A DNA stretch of 64,000 nt from Lysobacteraceae bacterium (GCA_002995625.1 PVBP01000003.1:1-64000); one strand, 5' to 3'; shown: positions 50,713-62,568, counted from the stretch's first letter. Notes: generated from the letters alone by a model not told the origin. Program-made: numbers and translations.

Positions 50713-50933
50713 GCAGTTGGTACCGGAGCGCGGCGCGCCCCGGTGTGGTCGCGGGGCCCGGACGGAATCGGGCCGCGGGGCGCGCTCCCTCGAGGGGCCC
50801 GCTCCACCGCAGGATGAACAGGAACCCGCCCGGGCCCCGTGCCCCGGCCTAGACAAGCCGGTACGAGTAGGACGGAAAGCGTGGCGAAGGCCACCACTCG
50901 GACCAGTCCAAGACGACGAAAGGGAAAGCACCC
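50713..50933 (+). promoter_or_regulatory. infC-rpmI spacer, possible ribosomal-protein leader
   Basis: 221 bp without a gene, rich in self-complementary segments (for example GGGCCCGGACGG near 50754 and GCCGGTACGAG near 50860). In gammaproteobacteria translation of rpmI-rplT is repressed by L20 binding to structured mRNA in this interval. I cannot match the specific L20 motif by eye. Confidence 0.3.
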
Positions 50934-51137
50934 ATGCCCAAGATCAAGGTCAAGACCAACCGGGCCGCGGCGAAGCGGTTCCGGAAGACGGCCTCCGGCA
51001 AGTTCAAGGCCGGCCACGCCTTCAAGAGCCACATCCTCACGAAGAAGTCGACCAAGCGGAAGCGCAACCTCCGCGGTCCCAACCACGTCCGCGCCGAAGA
51101 CGCAGGCCGCGTCGCGCGCATGCTGCCCTACGCGTAA
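50934..51137 (+). CDS. rpmI: 50S ribosomal protein L35
   Basis: 67 residues, [20 protein letters not shown] with the [11 protein letters not shown] motif, ending MLPYA. AAAGGGAAAG upstream serves as ribosome site. 12 bp before rplT. Confidence 0.97.
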   Translation: MPKIKVKTNRAAAKRFRKTASGKFKAGHAFKSHILTKKSTKRKRNLRGPNHVRAEDAGRVARMLPYA

Positions 51138-51149
51138 GGAGAGACGACC

Positions 51150-52590
<1,441 letters not shown>

Positions 52591-52639
52591 TCTTGCCGGG
52601 CCGGCCGCGCGCCGGCCGCCTGCGCCTGGAGTCCCCCGC

Positions 52640-55024
52640 ATGAAGTTTTCCGAGAACTGGCTGCGCGAACGGGTCGCGATCGACGCGACCCGCGAGGCCC
52701 TGGTCGAGCGCCTGACGATGGCCGGCCTCGAGGTCGAGGGCGTCGAACCCATCGGCGACGGGCTCGACCTGGTGGTCGTCGCCGAGATCCTGTCCGCCGA
52801 GCCGCATCCGAACGCCGATCGCCTGCGCGTGTGCCGGGTCTCGACCGGCGATGCCGCGGCGCCGGTGACGATCGTCTGCGGCGCGCCGAACGCGCGCGCG
52901 GGCCTGCGCGCGCCGCTGGCGCGACCCGGCGCGCGGCTGCCGAACGGCACGACGATCCGGGTCGCCGCGGTGCGCGGCGTCGAGTCCCACGGCATGCTGT
53001 GCTCGGCCGCCGAGCTCGGGCTCGCGGCCGACGCCTCGGGCCTGCTCGAACTGCCGGGCGATGCCCCGGTCGGCGCCCCGCTGGCGCAGTGGCTGGGGCT
53101 GCCCGATGCGAGCCTCGAACTCAAGCTCACGCCGAACCGTCCGGACTGCCTCGGCATGGAGGGCCTCGCCGCCGAGGTCGCGACGCTGTTCGATGCGCCG
53201 CGCCGCGCGCTCGAGGTGCCGGTGGTCGCCGTCACCTCGCCGCGCGCGCCGCCGATCCGGATCGACGCGCCGGCGGCGTGCCCGCGTTACCTCGGTCGCG
53301 CGATCGAGGACGTCGACCCGAGCCGCCCGACGCCGCAGTGGATGGTCGAGCGCCTGCGTCGAGCCGGGATCCGTTCGATCAGCGCGATCGTCGACTGCAC
53401 CAACTACGTGATGCTCGAGCTCGGCCAGCCGATGCACGCCTTCGACCTCGACCGCATCGGCGGCGGCATCGTCGTGCGGATGGCGCGTGAGGGCGAGCGC
53501 CTCGTGCTGCTCGACGAGCGCGAGGTCGCGCTCGACCCGGGCTTCCTCGTGATCGCCGATGCCGGCGCGCCGCTCGCGGTGGCCGGCGTGATGGGCGGCC
53601 ACGGGTCGCGGGTCACCGACGCGACCCGGCACCTGTTCCTCGAGAGCGCGCATTTCGCGCCGGATGCGATCATCGGCCGCGCGCGCAAGCTGGGCCTGCA
53701 CACCGACGCCTCGCACCGCTTCGAGCGCGGCGTCGATCCGGCGCTGCCGGAGCGCGCGCTCGAACGGCTGAGCGCGCTGCTGCTGGAGGTCGTGGGCGGG
53801 CGCGCCGGGCCGATCGTGCGCGCCGAGCATCCCGATGCGCTGCCCTCGCGGCCCGAGATCCGCCTGCGGCGCGAGCGCCTGGCGCGGGTGCTCGGCATGT
53901 CGATCCGCGACGGCCGCGTCGAGGCGATCCTGCGCGGCCTCGACATGCGCGTCGAGGCCGGCGCGGACGGCTGGACCGTGGTGCCGCCGACGCGGCGCTT
54001 CGACCTCTCGATCGAGGAAGACCTGATCGAGGAGGTCGCGCGCGTGCACGGCTACGACGCGGTCCCGACGCGGCTGCCGGGCGTCGGCGGCCGCGTCGCC
54101 GCGCCGACCGAGGCGCGGGTGCCCGACTCGGTGCTGCGCGGCGTGCTGACCACGCGCGGCTACGTCGAGGCGATCAACTTCGCCTTCGTGCCTCCGGCCT
54201 GGCTCGAGGCCTGGCAGCTGGCCGAGGGCGCGATCGCGCTGGCGAATCCGCTGTCGGCCGACCTCGCGGTGATGCGCACCGCGCTGCTGCCTGGGCTGGT
54301 CGATGCGATCCGGCGCAACCTCGCGCGCCAGCAGACGCGGGTGCGCCTGTTCGAGACCGGGCGCGTGTTCCGGGCCGGACCCGACGGGCCGGTCGAGACG
54401 CAGCGCGTGGCGCTCGCGGCCTGCGGCAGCGCCGCGGCCGAGCAGTGGGGCGTTCGCGCGCGACCGATGGACTGGTACGACCTGCGCGGCGACGTCGAGC
54501 ACCTGTTCGCCCTGCTCGGGGCCGCGCGCGCGGACATCCAGCTCGAGCCGGCCAGCGACCCGTGGCTGCACCCGGGGCGCTCGGCGCTCGTGCGGCGCGA
54601 CGGCGCCGCGATCGGGCGCGTCGGCGTGCTGCATCCGCGGTTGGCCAAGCGGCTCGACCTCGGGCTCGACGTGCACGTCGCCGAGTTCGACCTCGACCCG
54701 CTGGTCGCGCGCGAACTGCCGCGAGCCACCGCGATCTCGCCGTTTCCGCAGGTACGGCGCGACCTCGCGCTGGTCGTGCCGGACGAGGTGCCGTTCGCCG
54801 CGTTGGCGGCGTCGGTCCGGCGCGCGGCCGGGGCGGTGCTGAAGGACCTCGTGCTGTTCGACGAGTACCGGGGGCCGGGAATGCCCGCCGGTCGGCGAAG
54901 TCTCGCTATCGGCTTGATTTTGCAGGACGATTCCCGCACTCTCATCGACCCGGACGTCGACGCGGTGGTCTCCGCCGTGACCGACGCCGCCGGGGCAGAG
55001 TTCCGGGCGACGCTGAGGGCCTGA
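52640..55024 (+). CDS. pheT: Phenylalanyl-tRNA synthetase beta subunit
   Basis: 794 residues. [20 protein letters not shown] start, EMAP-like tRNA-binding domain (about 40-150, [19 protein letters not shown]), B3/B4 editing domain ([19 protein letters not shown]), B5, catalytic-like domain and C-terminal ferredoxin-fold anticodon-binding domain ([18 protein letters not shown]). Lies 49 bp after pheS and 13 bp before ihfA. Confidence 0.97.
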   Translation: MKFSENWLRERVAIDATREALVERLTMAGLEVEGVEPIGDGLDLVVVAEILSAEPHPNADRLRVCRVSTGDAAAPVTIVCGAPNARAGLRAPLARPGARLPNGTTIRVAAVRGVESHGMLCSAAELGLAADASGLLELPGDAPVGAPLAQWLGLPDASLELKLTPNRPDCLGMEGLAAEVATLFDAPRRALEVPVVAVTSPRAPPIRIDAPAACPRYLGRAIEDVDPSRPTPQWMVERLRRAGIRSISAIVDCTNYVMLELGQPMHAFDLDRIGGGIVVRMAREGERLVLLDEREVALDPGFLVIADAGAPLAVAGVMGGHGSRVTDATRHLFLESAHFAPDAIIGRARKLGLHTDASHRFERGVDPALPERALERLSALLLEVVGGRAGPIVRAEHPDALPSRPEIRLRRERLARVLGMSIRDGRVEAILRGLDMRVEAGADGWTVVPPTRRFDLSIEEDLIEEVARVHGYDAVPTRLPGVGGRVAAPTEARVPDSVLRGVLTTRGYVEAINFAFVPPAWLEAWQLAEGAIALANPLSADLAVMRTALLPGLVDAIRRNLARQQTRVRLFETGRVFRAGPDGPVETQRVALAACGSAAAEQWGVRARPMDWYDLRGDVEHLFALLGAARADIQLEPASDPWLHPGRSALVRRDGAAIGRVGVLHPRLAKRLDLGLDVHVAEFDLDPLVARELPRATAISPFPQVRRDLALVVPDEVPFAALAASVRRAAGAVLKDLVLFDEYRGPGMPAGRRSLAIGLILQDDSRTLIDPDVDAVVSAVTDAAGAEFRATLRA

Positions 55025-55037
55025 CGGGGAGCGGGGC

Positions 55038-55364
55038 ATGGCATTGACCAAGGCCGAGATGGCCGAGCGGCTCTTCGAGACGGTCGGGCTCAACAAGCGC
55101 GAGGCCAAGGAGTTCGTGGACGACTTCTTCGAGGTCGTGCGCGAGGCGCTGGCACGCGGCGAGCAGGTCAAGCTCTCGGGCTTCGGGAACTTCGACCTTC
55201 GCGAGAAGAACCAGCGCCCGGGGCGCAACCCCAAGACCGGGGAGGAGATCCCGATCTCGGCGCGTCGCGTCGTCACGTTCCGTCCAGGCCAGAAGCTCAA
55301 GGAGCGGGTCGAGGCCTACGCCGGGCCGCGGCCGGGCGGCAACGGCGCCGGCACCGAGGTCTGA
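55038..55364 (+). CDS. ihfA: Integration host factor alpha subunit
   Basis: 108 residues. [40 protein letters not shown] and [20 protein letters not shown] are the IHF-alpha signatures, including the Pro-bearing arm. Nucleoid-associated DNA-bending protein, also used by many tyrosine integrases. Standard place behind pheT. Confidence 0.97.
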   Translation: MALTKAEMAERLFETVGLNKREAKEFVDDFFEVVREALARGEQVKLSGFGNFDLREKNQRPGRNPKTGEEIPISARRVVTFRPGQKLKERVEAYAGPRPGGNGAGTEV

Positions 55365-55372
55365 TCGGCGCG

Positions 55373-55729
55373 ATGTTCGACCAGGGCGACAACCAGGAAC
55401 TGCCGGCGATCCCGGCCAAGCGCTACTTCACGATCGGCGAGGTCAGCGACCTGTGCCAGGTGAAGCCGCACGTCCTGCGCTACTGGGAGCAGGAGTTCCC
55501 GAACCTGAAGCCGGTCAAGCGCCGGGGCAACCGCCGCTACTACCAGCGCCACGACGTGCTGATGATCCGCCAGATCCGGGCGCTGCTCTACGAGCAGGGG
55601 TTCACGATCGGCGGCGCGCGTCAGCGCCTCGAGGGCGACCAGGGGCGGATGGAAGCCAGCATCACGGCCCAGGTCGTGCGCCAGGTCCGGATGGAGCTCG
55701 AGGAGCTGCTGCAGCTGCTGAAGCGCTGA
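55373..55729 (+). CDS. MerR-family regulator of the ihfA neighbourhood
   Basis: 118 residues. KRYFTIGEVSDLCQVKPHVL and RYWEQEFPNLKPVKRRGNRR form a MerR winged HTH. A short coiled coil follows, with no metal-binding cysteine loop. It lies 8 bp after ihfA, a conserved gammaproteobacterial pairing of unknown regulatory target. Confidence 0.92.
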   Translation: MFDQGDNQELPAIPAKRYFTIGEVSDLCQVKPHVLRYWEQEFPNLKPVKRRGNRRYYQRHDVLMIRQIRALLYEQGFTIGGARQRLEGDQGRMEASITAQVVRQVRMELEELLQLLKR

Positions 55730-55770
55730 TCGGCCGGCGCGTTCGTCCGGCGCCAGCGCCGGCTTGCCGC

Positions 55771-55776
55771 TACAAT
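55771..55776 (+). promoter_or_regulatory. -10 box of tRNA-Pro
   Basis: TACAAT, 24 bp before the tRNA. No good -35 at standard spacing. Confidence 0.5.
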
Positions 55777-55799
55777 CCGGCCGAGACGATTCGCGCCGT

Positions 55800-55876
55800 C
55801 GGGGCGTAGCGCAGCCTGGTAGCGCACCACAATGGGGTTGTGGGGGTCGCGAGTTCGAATCTCGCCGCCCCGACCA
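55800..55876 (+). tRNA. tRNA-Pro (anticodon GGG)
   Basis: 77 nt with encoded CCA. Acceptor CGGGGCG / CGCCCCG, anticodon stem CCACA / TGTGG with loop ATGGGGT (anticodon 55834-55836), T-arm CGAGTTCGAATCTCG. The pip coding frame begins within about 60 bp downstream. Confidence 0.97.
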
Positions 55877-55934
55877 GTCGCGAATCGCATCACTGCGCCG
55901 GCGGCGTCGCTACCCTACGGCGACGACCTGCCCG

Positions 55935-56885
55935 CGCACGCTCTACCCGCCGATCGAGCCCTACGCCACCGGCCGCCTGCCGGTCTCGGACCTGCACACC
56001 CTCTGGTTCGAGGAAAGCGGGAATCCCGAGGGCGTGCCCGTCGTGTTCCTGCACGGCGGGCCGGGCGGGGGCACCGGGCCCAACATGCGGCGCTTCTTCG
56101 ATCCGGCCCACTATCGCATCGTGCTGTTCGACCAGCGCGGCTGCGGTCGCTCGACGCCGCGCGCGGAACTCGCCGGGAACACCACCTGGGACCTCGTCGC
56201 CGACATCGAGCGGCTGCGCGAGCACCTCGGCATCGGCCGATGGATCGTGTTCGGCGGCTCGTGGGGTTCGACGCTCGGGCTGGCGTACGCCGAGCGGCAT
56301 CCGGAGCGGGTGCGGGCCCTCGTGCTGCGCGGCATCTTCCTGCTGCGACGCTTCGAGCTCGAATGGTTCTACCAGTCCGGCGCGAGCCTCGTGTTCCCGG
56401 ACCTGTGGGAGGACTTCCTCGCGCCGATCCCTGCCGTCGAGCGCGGGGACCTGATCTCCGCCTACCACCGGCGCCTGACCGCCGCGGACCCCGCGGTGCG
56501 GCTCGAGGCCGCGCGCGCGTGGGCACGCTGGGAGGCGCGCACGAGCTTCCTGCGCGGCAATCCGGACTACGTCGCGAGCTTCGACGACGATGCGCACGCG
56601 CTCGAGTTCGCGCGGATCGAAGCGCACTACTTCGTCCATGGGGGCTTCTTCGAGACCGAGGACCAGCTGCTGCGCGACGCGCATCGGCTGGCCGGGATCC
56701 CCGGCGTGATCGTGCACGGCCGCTACGACCTGGTCTGTCCGCTGCGCAGCGCGTGGGACTTGAAGCGCGCGTGGCCGCAGGCCGAGCTGCGCATCGTCCC
56801 CGACGCCGGGCACTCCGCGTTCGAGCCCGGCAATGCGGCGGCCCTGGTCGAGGCGATGGACGGCCTGCGGACCCTTTCCGATTGA
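55935..56885 (+). CDS. pip: Proline iminopeptidase (start codon unresolved)
   Basis: Alpha/beta hydrolase that removes N-terminal proline from peptides; about 316 residues from the first homologous residue. RTLYPPIEPYATGRLPVSDL opening, HGGPGGG oxyanion motif, nucleophile Ser in FGGSWGSTLGLAYAE, Asp in VHGRYDLVCP and His in PDAGHSAFEPG are all intact. Between tRNA-Pro and this point the frame has no ATG, GTG or TTG; CTG at 55893 or ATC at 55884 are the only near-cognate candidates, and the family Met position is CCG. The position given marks the start of homology, not a proven start. Confidence 0.85.
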   Translation, partial: RTLYPPIEPYATGRLPVSDLHTLWFEESGNPEGVPVVFLHGGPGGGTGPNMRRFFDPAHYRIVLFDQRGCGRSTPRAELAGNTTWDLVADIERLREHLGIGRWIVFGGSWGSTLGLAYAERHPERVRALVLRGIFLLRRFELEWFYQSGASLVFPDLWEDFLAPIPAVERGDLISAYHRRLTAADPAVRLEAARAWARWEARTSFLRGNPDYVASFDDDAHALEFARIEAHYFVHGGFFETEDQLLRDAHRLAGIPGVIVHGRYDLVCPLRSAWDLKRAWPQAELRIVPDAGHSAFEPGNAAALVEAMDGLRTLSD

Positions 56886-56921
56886 TGGCCCGCGGGCCGG
56901 AAACGGCGCCGCGTCGCGGCT

Positions 56922-58436
56922 TCAGGCCGCGACGCGCGCAGCCTCGGCCGGGGCCGCGAGGCGCGGGCCTTCGAGCAGCGCGCGCCGCACCCCGGCGACC
57001 ATCAGGTCGATCTCGGCCGAAGTCACGTCGAAGGTCGGCGTGAAGCGCAGCGCGTTGGTGCCGCCGTGGATCACGCCGTAGCCGTGGCGGCGCATCCAGT
57101 CCTCCGTCGAGCCCGCGCCGTAGCACTTGAACTCGGGCGCGAGCTCGGCCGAGACCAGCAGGCCGGTGCCCTGGACCTTCGTGATCGTGCCGGGCAGTTC
57201 GCGCGCCAGCGTCTCGAGCTTGGCGACGAACTCGCGGCCGCGCTCGACGATGTTGCGGCGCAGCTCCGGCGTCAGCGCGCCGAGCACCGCGCAGGCGACC
57301 TCGAGCGCGCGCGGATTGGTCGTCATCGTGTTGCCGTAGACGCCCTTGCGGTACAGGGCCTCCGCGCGCGCGTTGACGGCGAGGATCGACAGCGGGTACT
57401 GGCCGGCATTGATCGCCTTCGACCAGGTCTCGAAGTCCGGCGCCTCGAGCCCCTCGTAGCCGGGGGCATCGACGATCGAGAGGTAGCCGGTGGTGCGGAT
57501 GCCGGCCTGGATCGCGTCGACCAGCAGCAGCGTGCCATGGGCCAGCGTCAGCTCGCGCGCGGCGGCATAGAAGTCCGGCGGCACGGCGCGGCCCGGGTTG
57601 CCCTCGCCCATGACCGGCTCGAGGAACATCGCCTCGATGTGCCAGTGTTCGCGCTCGGCCTGCGCGAAGACCGCGCGCAGCTGGTCGACGTCGTAGGGGT
57701 CGATCGTGATCAGCTGGTGCTCGTGGTGCTTCCAGCTGCCGAGATGCTGCGCGTAGGCGCGGCGCGACGAATCCGAGTACATCGCCGGCAGCTCGGTGCG
57801 GCCGTGGAAGGCGCCCTTGATCGCGATCCGCTTGACCTTCCAGCCGGCATGCGGGGCGCCGGGGTCGGTCATCAGCCGGGTGTGGACGTCGGCGATGCGG
57901 CCGGCCAGCGTGACCGCTTCCGAGCCCGAGTTGAGGCACAGGAACTTCGTGTACGGGCAGCCGCCCCGGGTCTGGCCGACCTCGCGCTTCAGCGCCTCCG
58001 CGAGCCGCCACTGCGACACGCTCGGACTCATGATGTTGGCCATCACGTAAGGCTTCGACATCGCGGCGAGCACCGCCTTCGGCGCGTGCCCGAATCCGAG
58101 CATCCCGTACCCGCCGGCGTCGTGGACGACGGCGCCCTTGGTGGTGACGATCCATGGCCCGACCGCGGCGAGGCCGAGGTAGGGGTTGATCGCGTCCTCC
58201 TGGTAGAAGTTGACGTAGCCGGCCTGCACGGCGCGGATCTGATCGGCCTCGTCCATCGCGACCAGCCCGGGCGCTTCGTCGCGCAGGGTCGTAAAGGCCG
58301 CGACCGCCGCCGACACCGCCTCGGCGAGCCGGGGGTCGCTGGCGGCGAAACGCGCGACCGTCGCGTCGTCGAGTCCAAGGGTCAGGGGCTCGCCGCCGCT
58401 CGCGCGAAGCGGACGCAGTTGCTCGATCAGGTTCAT
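56922..58436 (-). CDS. Class III PLP-dependent aminotransferase, substrate unknown
   Basis: 504 residues, with the catalytic core beginning near VHDAGGYGMLGFGHAPKAVL. PLP site features: CLNSGSEAVTLAGRIADVHT, LLVDAIQAGIRTTGYLSIVD and the Schiff-base Lys in ETWSKAINAGQYPLS. The N-terminal extension of about 110 residues and the Lys context differ from ordinary acetylornithine or GABA aminotransferases (usually near 400 residues). Monocistronic, convergent with pip. Substrate cannot be read from context. Confidence 0.85.
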   Translation of the reverse strand: MNLIEQLRPLRASGGEPLTLGLDDATVARFAASDPRLAEAVSAAVAAFTTLRDEAPGLVAMDEADQIRAVQAGYVNFYQEDAINPYLGLAAVGPWIVTTKGAVVHDAGGYGMLGFGHAPKAVLAAMSKPYVMANIMSPSVSQWRLAEALKREVGQTRGGCPYTKFLCLNSGSEAVTLAGRIADVHTRLMTDPGAPHAGWKVKRIAIKGAFHGRTELPAMYSDSSRRAYAQHLGSWKHHEHQLITIDPYDVDQLRAVFAQAEREHWHIEAMFLEPVMGEGNPGRAVPPDFYAAARELTLAHGTLLLVDAIQAGIRTTGYLSIVDAPGYEGLEAPDFETWSKAINAGQYPLSILAVNARAEALYRKGVYGNTMTTNPRALEVACAVLGALTPELRRNIVERGREFVAKLETLARELPGTITKVQGTGLLVSAELAPEFKCYGAGSTEDWMRRHGYGVIHGGTNALRFTPTFDVTSAEIDLMVAGVRRALLEGPRLAAPAEAARVAA

Positions 58437-58708
58437 CGGGGACACTCCGGTCGATGCTGACCCGGACGGATCCAAGACCAGCAAAAACAGTGACTTACGA
58501 TGACAAGAGCCTAGCACCACCGGATGACCGGCGTAACCCCCGCCGCCGCGCGCCGCGGCGCCGTGTTCAGCAACGGACTTCGAGATGACGCTCGTCATCC
58601 TGCCGTCGTGACGGGCGGCGTTGTCGCCCGAGGCCCGTTGGACGTACCGTGCGGGCCAACGGAGTGGACCCCGCCCTCCGATCCGTCGAGCTCCGCCGCA
58701 GGTCGCCC

Positions 58709-59914
58709 ATGAGCCTCCGCGACATCGTCCCCCCGATCTGGCGCCGCCTCGACCGCGCGCTGTTCCCGCCGGCGCTCTGCGATCCCGAGGAGGCCGGCGT
58801 GCGCTGGCTCTCGCTGCTGTATCTCGGCTTCCTGTTCGTGCCGGCACTGGCGTTCTGGTCCGACCGGCAGGCGATCGGCTGGGGTGCGACGCTGGCCTCG
58901 ATCGTCGCGTTCCTGCCGCTCTACATCGTGATGCAGCGGTACCGGGACGGGCGCGCGGTCGCCGCGATCGTCGCGATCGGAGCGCTCGGCGCGCTGCTGC
59001 TGCCGCAGAACCCGTTCGCCAACACGTACGTCATCTACGCCTGTGCCGGCGCGGCCTACCTGCGCCAGCCACTCGGCTACGCGGTGGCCGCGGCCGTGTT
59101 CGCGGGCTTTGCCGCGGTGGCGCTGGCGAGCGACCTGCCGCGGCCGGTCGCCGTCTTCCTGCTGGGCCTGACCGCGCTGATCGCGGGCCTGGTGATGGTC
59201 TCGAACGTGCTTGCGCGCGGCAAGGCCGCCAAGCAGGCCGAGCTGCGGCTGTCGCAGGCCGAGGTCGGACGGCTCGCGGCGCTGGCCGAGCGCGAGCGGA
59301 TCGGGCGCGACCTGCACGACCTCCTTGGCCACACGCTGTCGGTGATCGCGATCAAGAGCGAACTCGCGGCCCGGCTCGCAGACCGCGACCCCGCCGCCGC
59401 GCGCGCCGAGATCGAGGACGTCGAGCGCATCGCCCGCGAGGCGCTCGGCCAGGTGCGCGGCGCGGTGGCCGGCATGCGCGCGGTCGGGCTCGACGCCGAG
59501 TTCGCGAACGCGCGCCTCGCGCTCGCGGCGGTCGAGGTCGAGTTCGACTACGCCCGCACCGAGCCGTCGCTGCATCCGGAACTCGAGACGGTGCTGGCAT
59601 TCGCGCTGCGCGAGGCGGTCACCAACATCGTGCGCCACGCCGAGGCCCGGCAGGCCGAGGCGCGGCTCGAACGCGACCGCGCGCACGTCGTGTTCACGAT
59701 CCGCGACGACGGACGCGGCGGCGCGCGGCTCGACGGTCATGGCCTGAAGGGGATGCGCGAGCGCATCGAGTCGCTGGGCGGCTCGCTGAGTCTGGTCTCG
59801 GTCGCAGGGCAGGGCACCGAACTGTCGATCCGGCTGCCGTGGCGGCCAGACCCGGCCGCTGGCGATGCGCGGACGGCGCTGCGGGTCGTCGGTCGCGAGG
59901 CGTCCGCGGCATGA
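58709..59914 (+). CDS. DesK/NarL-type sensor histidine kinase
   Basis: 401 residues. About five membrane helices (35-185) without a large periplasmic domain, then a HisKA_3 dimerisation domain with the phospho-acceptor His in RERIGRDLHDLLGHTLSVIA and an HATPase_c domain (FALREAVTNIVRHAEA, FTIRDDGRGGARLDGHGLKG). DesK-like kinases of this shape sense membrane state. The ATG at 58709 is chosen; an in-frame ATG at 58649 adds low-complexity residues. Its partner regulator just downstream is interrupted. Confidence 0.92.
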   Translation: MSLRDIVPPIWRRLDRALFPPALCDPEEAGVRWLSLLYLGFLFVPALAFWSDRQAIGWGATLASIVAFLPLYIVMQRYRDGRAVAAIVAIGALGALLLPQNPFANTYVIYACAGAAYLRQPLGYAVAAAVFAGFAAVALASDLPRPVAVFLLGLTALIAGLVMVSNVLARGKAAKQAELRLSQAEVGRLAALAERERIGRDLHDLLGHTLSVIAIKSELAARLADRDPAAARAEIEDVERIAREALGQVRGAVAGMRAVGLDAEFANARLALAAVEVEFDYARTEPSLHPELETVLAFALREAVTNIVRHAEARQAEARLERDRAHVVFTIRDDGRGGARLDGHGLKGMRERIESLGGSLSLVSVAGQGTELSIRLPWRPDPAAGDARTALRVVGREASAA

Positions 59915-59945
59915 TCGCGCCGAGGTCGCGCGTGGAGGGCCGACG

Positions 59946-60548
59946 ATGATCCGCGTGCTGCTGGCCGAGGACCAGGCGATGGTGCGCGGCGCGCTGGCCG
60001 CGCTGCTGCGCCTCGAGTCCGACCTCGAGGTGGTCGGCAGCGTCGCCGACGGCGAGACCGCGTGGCGCGAGACGCAGCGATTGCGCCCGGACGTGGTCGT
60101 GACCGACATCGAGATGCCGTTCCTGACCGGACTCGAACTCGCGCAGCGGATCCGTGATGCGGCGCTGCCGGCCAAGGTCGTGATCGTGACGACCTTCGCA
60201 CGCCCCGGCTATCTGCGCCGCGCGCTCGAGGCGGGCGCCGCCGGCTAACTGCTCAAGGACGCGCCGGCGAGCCGGCTCGCCGAGGCGCTGCGCACCGTGC
60301 ATCGCGGCGGGCGCGCGATCGATCCCGAACTCGCGGTCGAGGCCTGGTCCGAAGCCGATCCGCTCTCGGACCGCGAAAGGCAGGTGTTGCGGCTTGCGGG
60401 CGAGGGCCAGAGCGCCGGCGAGATCGCGGGTGCCCTCGGGCTCTCGCAGGGCACCGTGCGCAACTACCTGTCCGAGGCGATCGGCAAGCTCGGGGTCGGC
60501 AACCGCATCGAGGCCTACCGGCTGGCGCGGCAGAAGGGCTGGCTGTAG
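59946..60548 (+). pseudogene. DesR/NarL-type response regulator interrupted by an in-frame stop
   Basis: The receiver starts MIRVLLAEDQAMVRGALAAL with the phospho-acceptor in VVTDIEMPFLTGLEL, and runs to LEAGAAG. There TAA (60246-60248) replaces the expected Tyr codon, and the same frame continues LLKDAPASRLAEALRTVHRG and the LuxR-type HTH (LSDRERQVLRLAGEGQSAGE, then VRNYLSEAIGKLGVGNRIEA) to 60548. Without the stop it is a normal 200-residue protein. The truncated receiver loses the conserved Lys and last helix. A GTG at 60297 could restart a free HTH fragment. Either a genuine nonsense mutation or a base-call error. Confidence 0.88.
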
Positions 60549-60692
60549 CGGCGGGCTCGCGAGGATTGCGGACCGTTGGCCGAGGCATGTCGCGGGCCCG
60601 AGCCGCCGATCCGCCGCCGGCCATCCGGTCGGAACGACGCCGACCCGAGCGCTTACCATCGAGCCCCCACTCCGGTCGACGGGAGATGCCAC

Positions 60693-62525
60693 GTGATTGA
60701 TGCCCCGGCGCCGCACGCCGGCGCCGAAGCGCAGAGGAGCCGGCGCGCGACGTGGCTGGACGTGCTCCTGATCGCGTTGCCGTGGGCCCTTTACGTCGTC
60801 GCGATGGCGTCGACCAATCTGATCGTCGATACCGCGCGGGACATCGCGCAGGCGCACCTGATCGCGACCGGCGCCGATTGGCCGCTTCGCGGTCCGATGA
60901 TCGGAGGCGCCGTCTACCTCGGGCCGCTGTGGTTCTACCTGCTCGCGCCCGCGGCGGTGACCGGCTCGACCCTCGTCGTGGCCGGCTGGGCGGGCCTGCT
61001 CGGTGGCAGCAAGTTCCTGTTCGGATGGCTGCTCGGTTCCGCGCTGGCAGGTCGCGCCGCGGGGCGCGGCCTCGTCGTCGCGCTGTCACTGCCGGCCTGG
61101 CCGGGATTCGAGCTGATCGTGTACTCACATACGAACCTGATCGTCGCTTCCGGACTCGCCTTCGCGTGGGCCTGCCTCCGACTCGCGCGGAAACCGACGA
61201 ACGGACGCCTCGCGGTCGTCGCCGTGCTCGCGGTCGTGATGCTTCACGCGCATCCGTCGATGGTCGTGTGGCTGGTGCTCGCGGTGCCCGGCCTGTGCCG
61301 GGGCTTGCGGTCAACGATCCGGATTCGGACGCTCGCGTCCGTCGGCGCACTCTGCGCGCTGCCGTTCATCGCACCCCTGTTCGCTCCGGCCGACCAGAGT
61401 CGGGTGCTCGGCGCAGCGACCCTGATCCCGTCCGGGGACGTGCTGGCCAGGTCACCGCTCGTCATGCTCGCGCTGGCGCGGTCCGTGGTCTGGGATGGAC
61501 CCCTGGCGATCATCTCGATCGTCGCCGACTGGTCGACGCCGGCAGCCGCGATGCTGACGTCGGTCGCGCTTGCGGTGATCGGCGCGGGACTGCTCGGCCT
61601 GGCGCAGGCACGCCGAACTGGCGTGGTCGGTGGGGCCCTGCTGCTGTTCTTCCTCGGTCTTGCATTTGCGGCGATCCTGCGTCCGATCACGCCGCTCTAC
61701 ATGGTGTACGGCGCCAGTTCGGCCCTCGCGATCGCGCTTGGCGTCGGTCTCGGCCAGGCGCTCGCCCGCGATCGCGGGCTGGTCGCGCTCGTGCTTGCCC
61801 TTGCGCTCCTCGGCACCCAGGTGATCGCCGTCGGAGCGCTGGCTTCATCGGGGTCGATGCGCATCGAGGCCTCGGTCGTCAACGTCTCGCTTCGACCTTC
61901 GCCAAAGGACCAGGATCCGGGTTCGGAACATCTGAGCGCGCTGTCCGCCGATCGTCTGGGTCGCGTGCTCTGCGCCCAGCCCGGTCGCATCCACGGTCCG
62001 CTCGCGACCAGCCTCGACCTGGCCTACGCGATTCCGATCCGGATGCGTTGCGGCCTCGGCCTTGGTGAACTCGCGAGGATCGGCGACCAGACTGGCCGGC
62101 GCTGGCTCGGTCTTCCCGCAGTGGCATGGCAGGCGGTCGCACGACAGCCGACCGTGAACCTCGGGCAGTGGGGCCTGGCGTTGGGTGTCGACGTGCTGAA
62201 GCGCGGCGACATCGCGTTCGCGGAGTATCGTTCGGCGCGCGACTACCCGCCATGGCGCTATCACGACCGCGAGCTCGAGACGGTGACGCTCGAGATCGAG
62301 CTCTCCCCGCGCGACGTCCTGATCGTGACCAGTCTCGAGCATCTGTTCGGCGGCAACGAACCGGCACGACTGGAACTCGATGGCGTTGTCATCGACTCGT
62401 CGTGGCGCAGCCTGTGGTCGAGCGTCTGGAGGCCGGCGCAGGAGCGACCGGAGCGCTTCGTGCTGCGCCTGTCGGGGCGAAGCCTCGATGCGATCGAGGT
62501 TCTCAGGCTGCGCGCGGAACCCTGA
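60693..62525 (+). CDS. GT-C-like polytopic membrane glycosyltransferase
   Basis: 610 residues, about eleven membrane helices over the first 410, then a soluble beta-rich periplasmic domain (about 420-610). The first loop has paired acidic residues ([20 protein letters not shown]), as in GT-C enzymes that use polyprenyl-phosphate sugars (PMT/ArnT fold). GTG start at 60693 with GGGAG upstream. Sugar donor and acceptor are unknown. It could also be an uncatalytic DUF-type membrane protein. Confidence 0.65.
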   Translation: MIDAPAPHAGAEAQRSRRATWLDVLLIALPWALYVVAMASTNLIVDTARDIAQAHLIATGADWPLRGPMIGGAVYLGPLWFYLLAPAAVTGSTLVVAGWAGLLGGSKFLFGWLLGSALAGRAAGRGLVVALSLPAWPGFELIVYSHTNLIVASGLAFAWACLRLARKPTNGRLAVVAVLAVVMLHAHPSMVVWLVLAVPGLCRGLRSTIRIRTLASVGALCALPFIAPLFAPADQSRVLGAATLIPSGDVLARSPLVMLALARSVVWDGPLAIISIVADWSTPAAAMLTSVALAVIGAGLLGLAQARRTGVVGGALLLFFLGLAFAAILRPITPLYMVYGASSALAIALGVGLGQALARDRGLVALVLALALLGTQVIAVGALASSGSMRIEASVVNVSLRPSPKDQDPGSEHLSALSADRLGRVLCAQPGRIHGPLATSLDLAYAIPIRMRCGLGLGELARIGDQTGRRWLGLPAVAWQAVARQPTVNLGQWGLALGVDVLKRGDIAFAEYRSARDYPPWRYHDRELETVTLEIELSPRDVLIVTSLEHLFGGNEPARLELDGVVIDSSWRSLWSSVWRPAQERPERFVLRLSGRSLDAIEVLRLRAEP

Positions 62526-62562
62526 GCGGTCGGGCTGCGCCGCGGCCCGCTCGTGCGGCACC

Positions 62563-62568
62563 TACAAT
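62563..62568 (+). promoter_or_regulatory. -10 box of queA, leaderless arrangement
   Basis: TACAAT ends 6 bp before the queA ATG, so transcription would begin at or next to the start codon. No purine-rich ribosome site exists between them. No clear -35 is seen. Confidence 0.5.

Noticed and set aside
48250-50931. Nearly 900-codon minus-strand frame opposite thrS and infC
   Set aside because: Antisense shadow of conserved translation genes.
55764-55934. N-terminal extension of pip reading through tRNA-Pro
   Set aside because: The translated segment (GVAQPGSAPQWGCGGREFES) is the well-known artefact of translating a tRNA-Pro gene.
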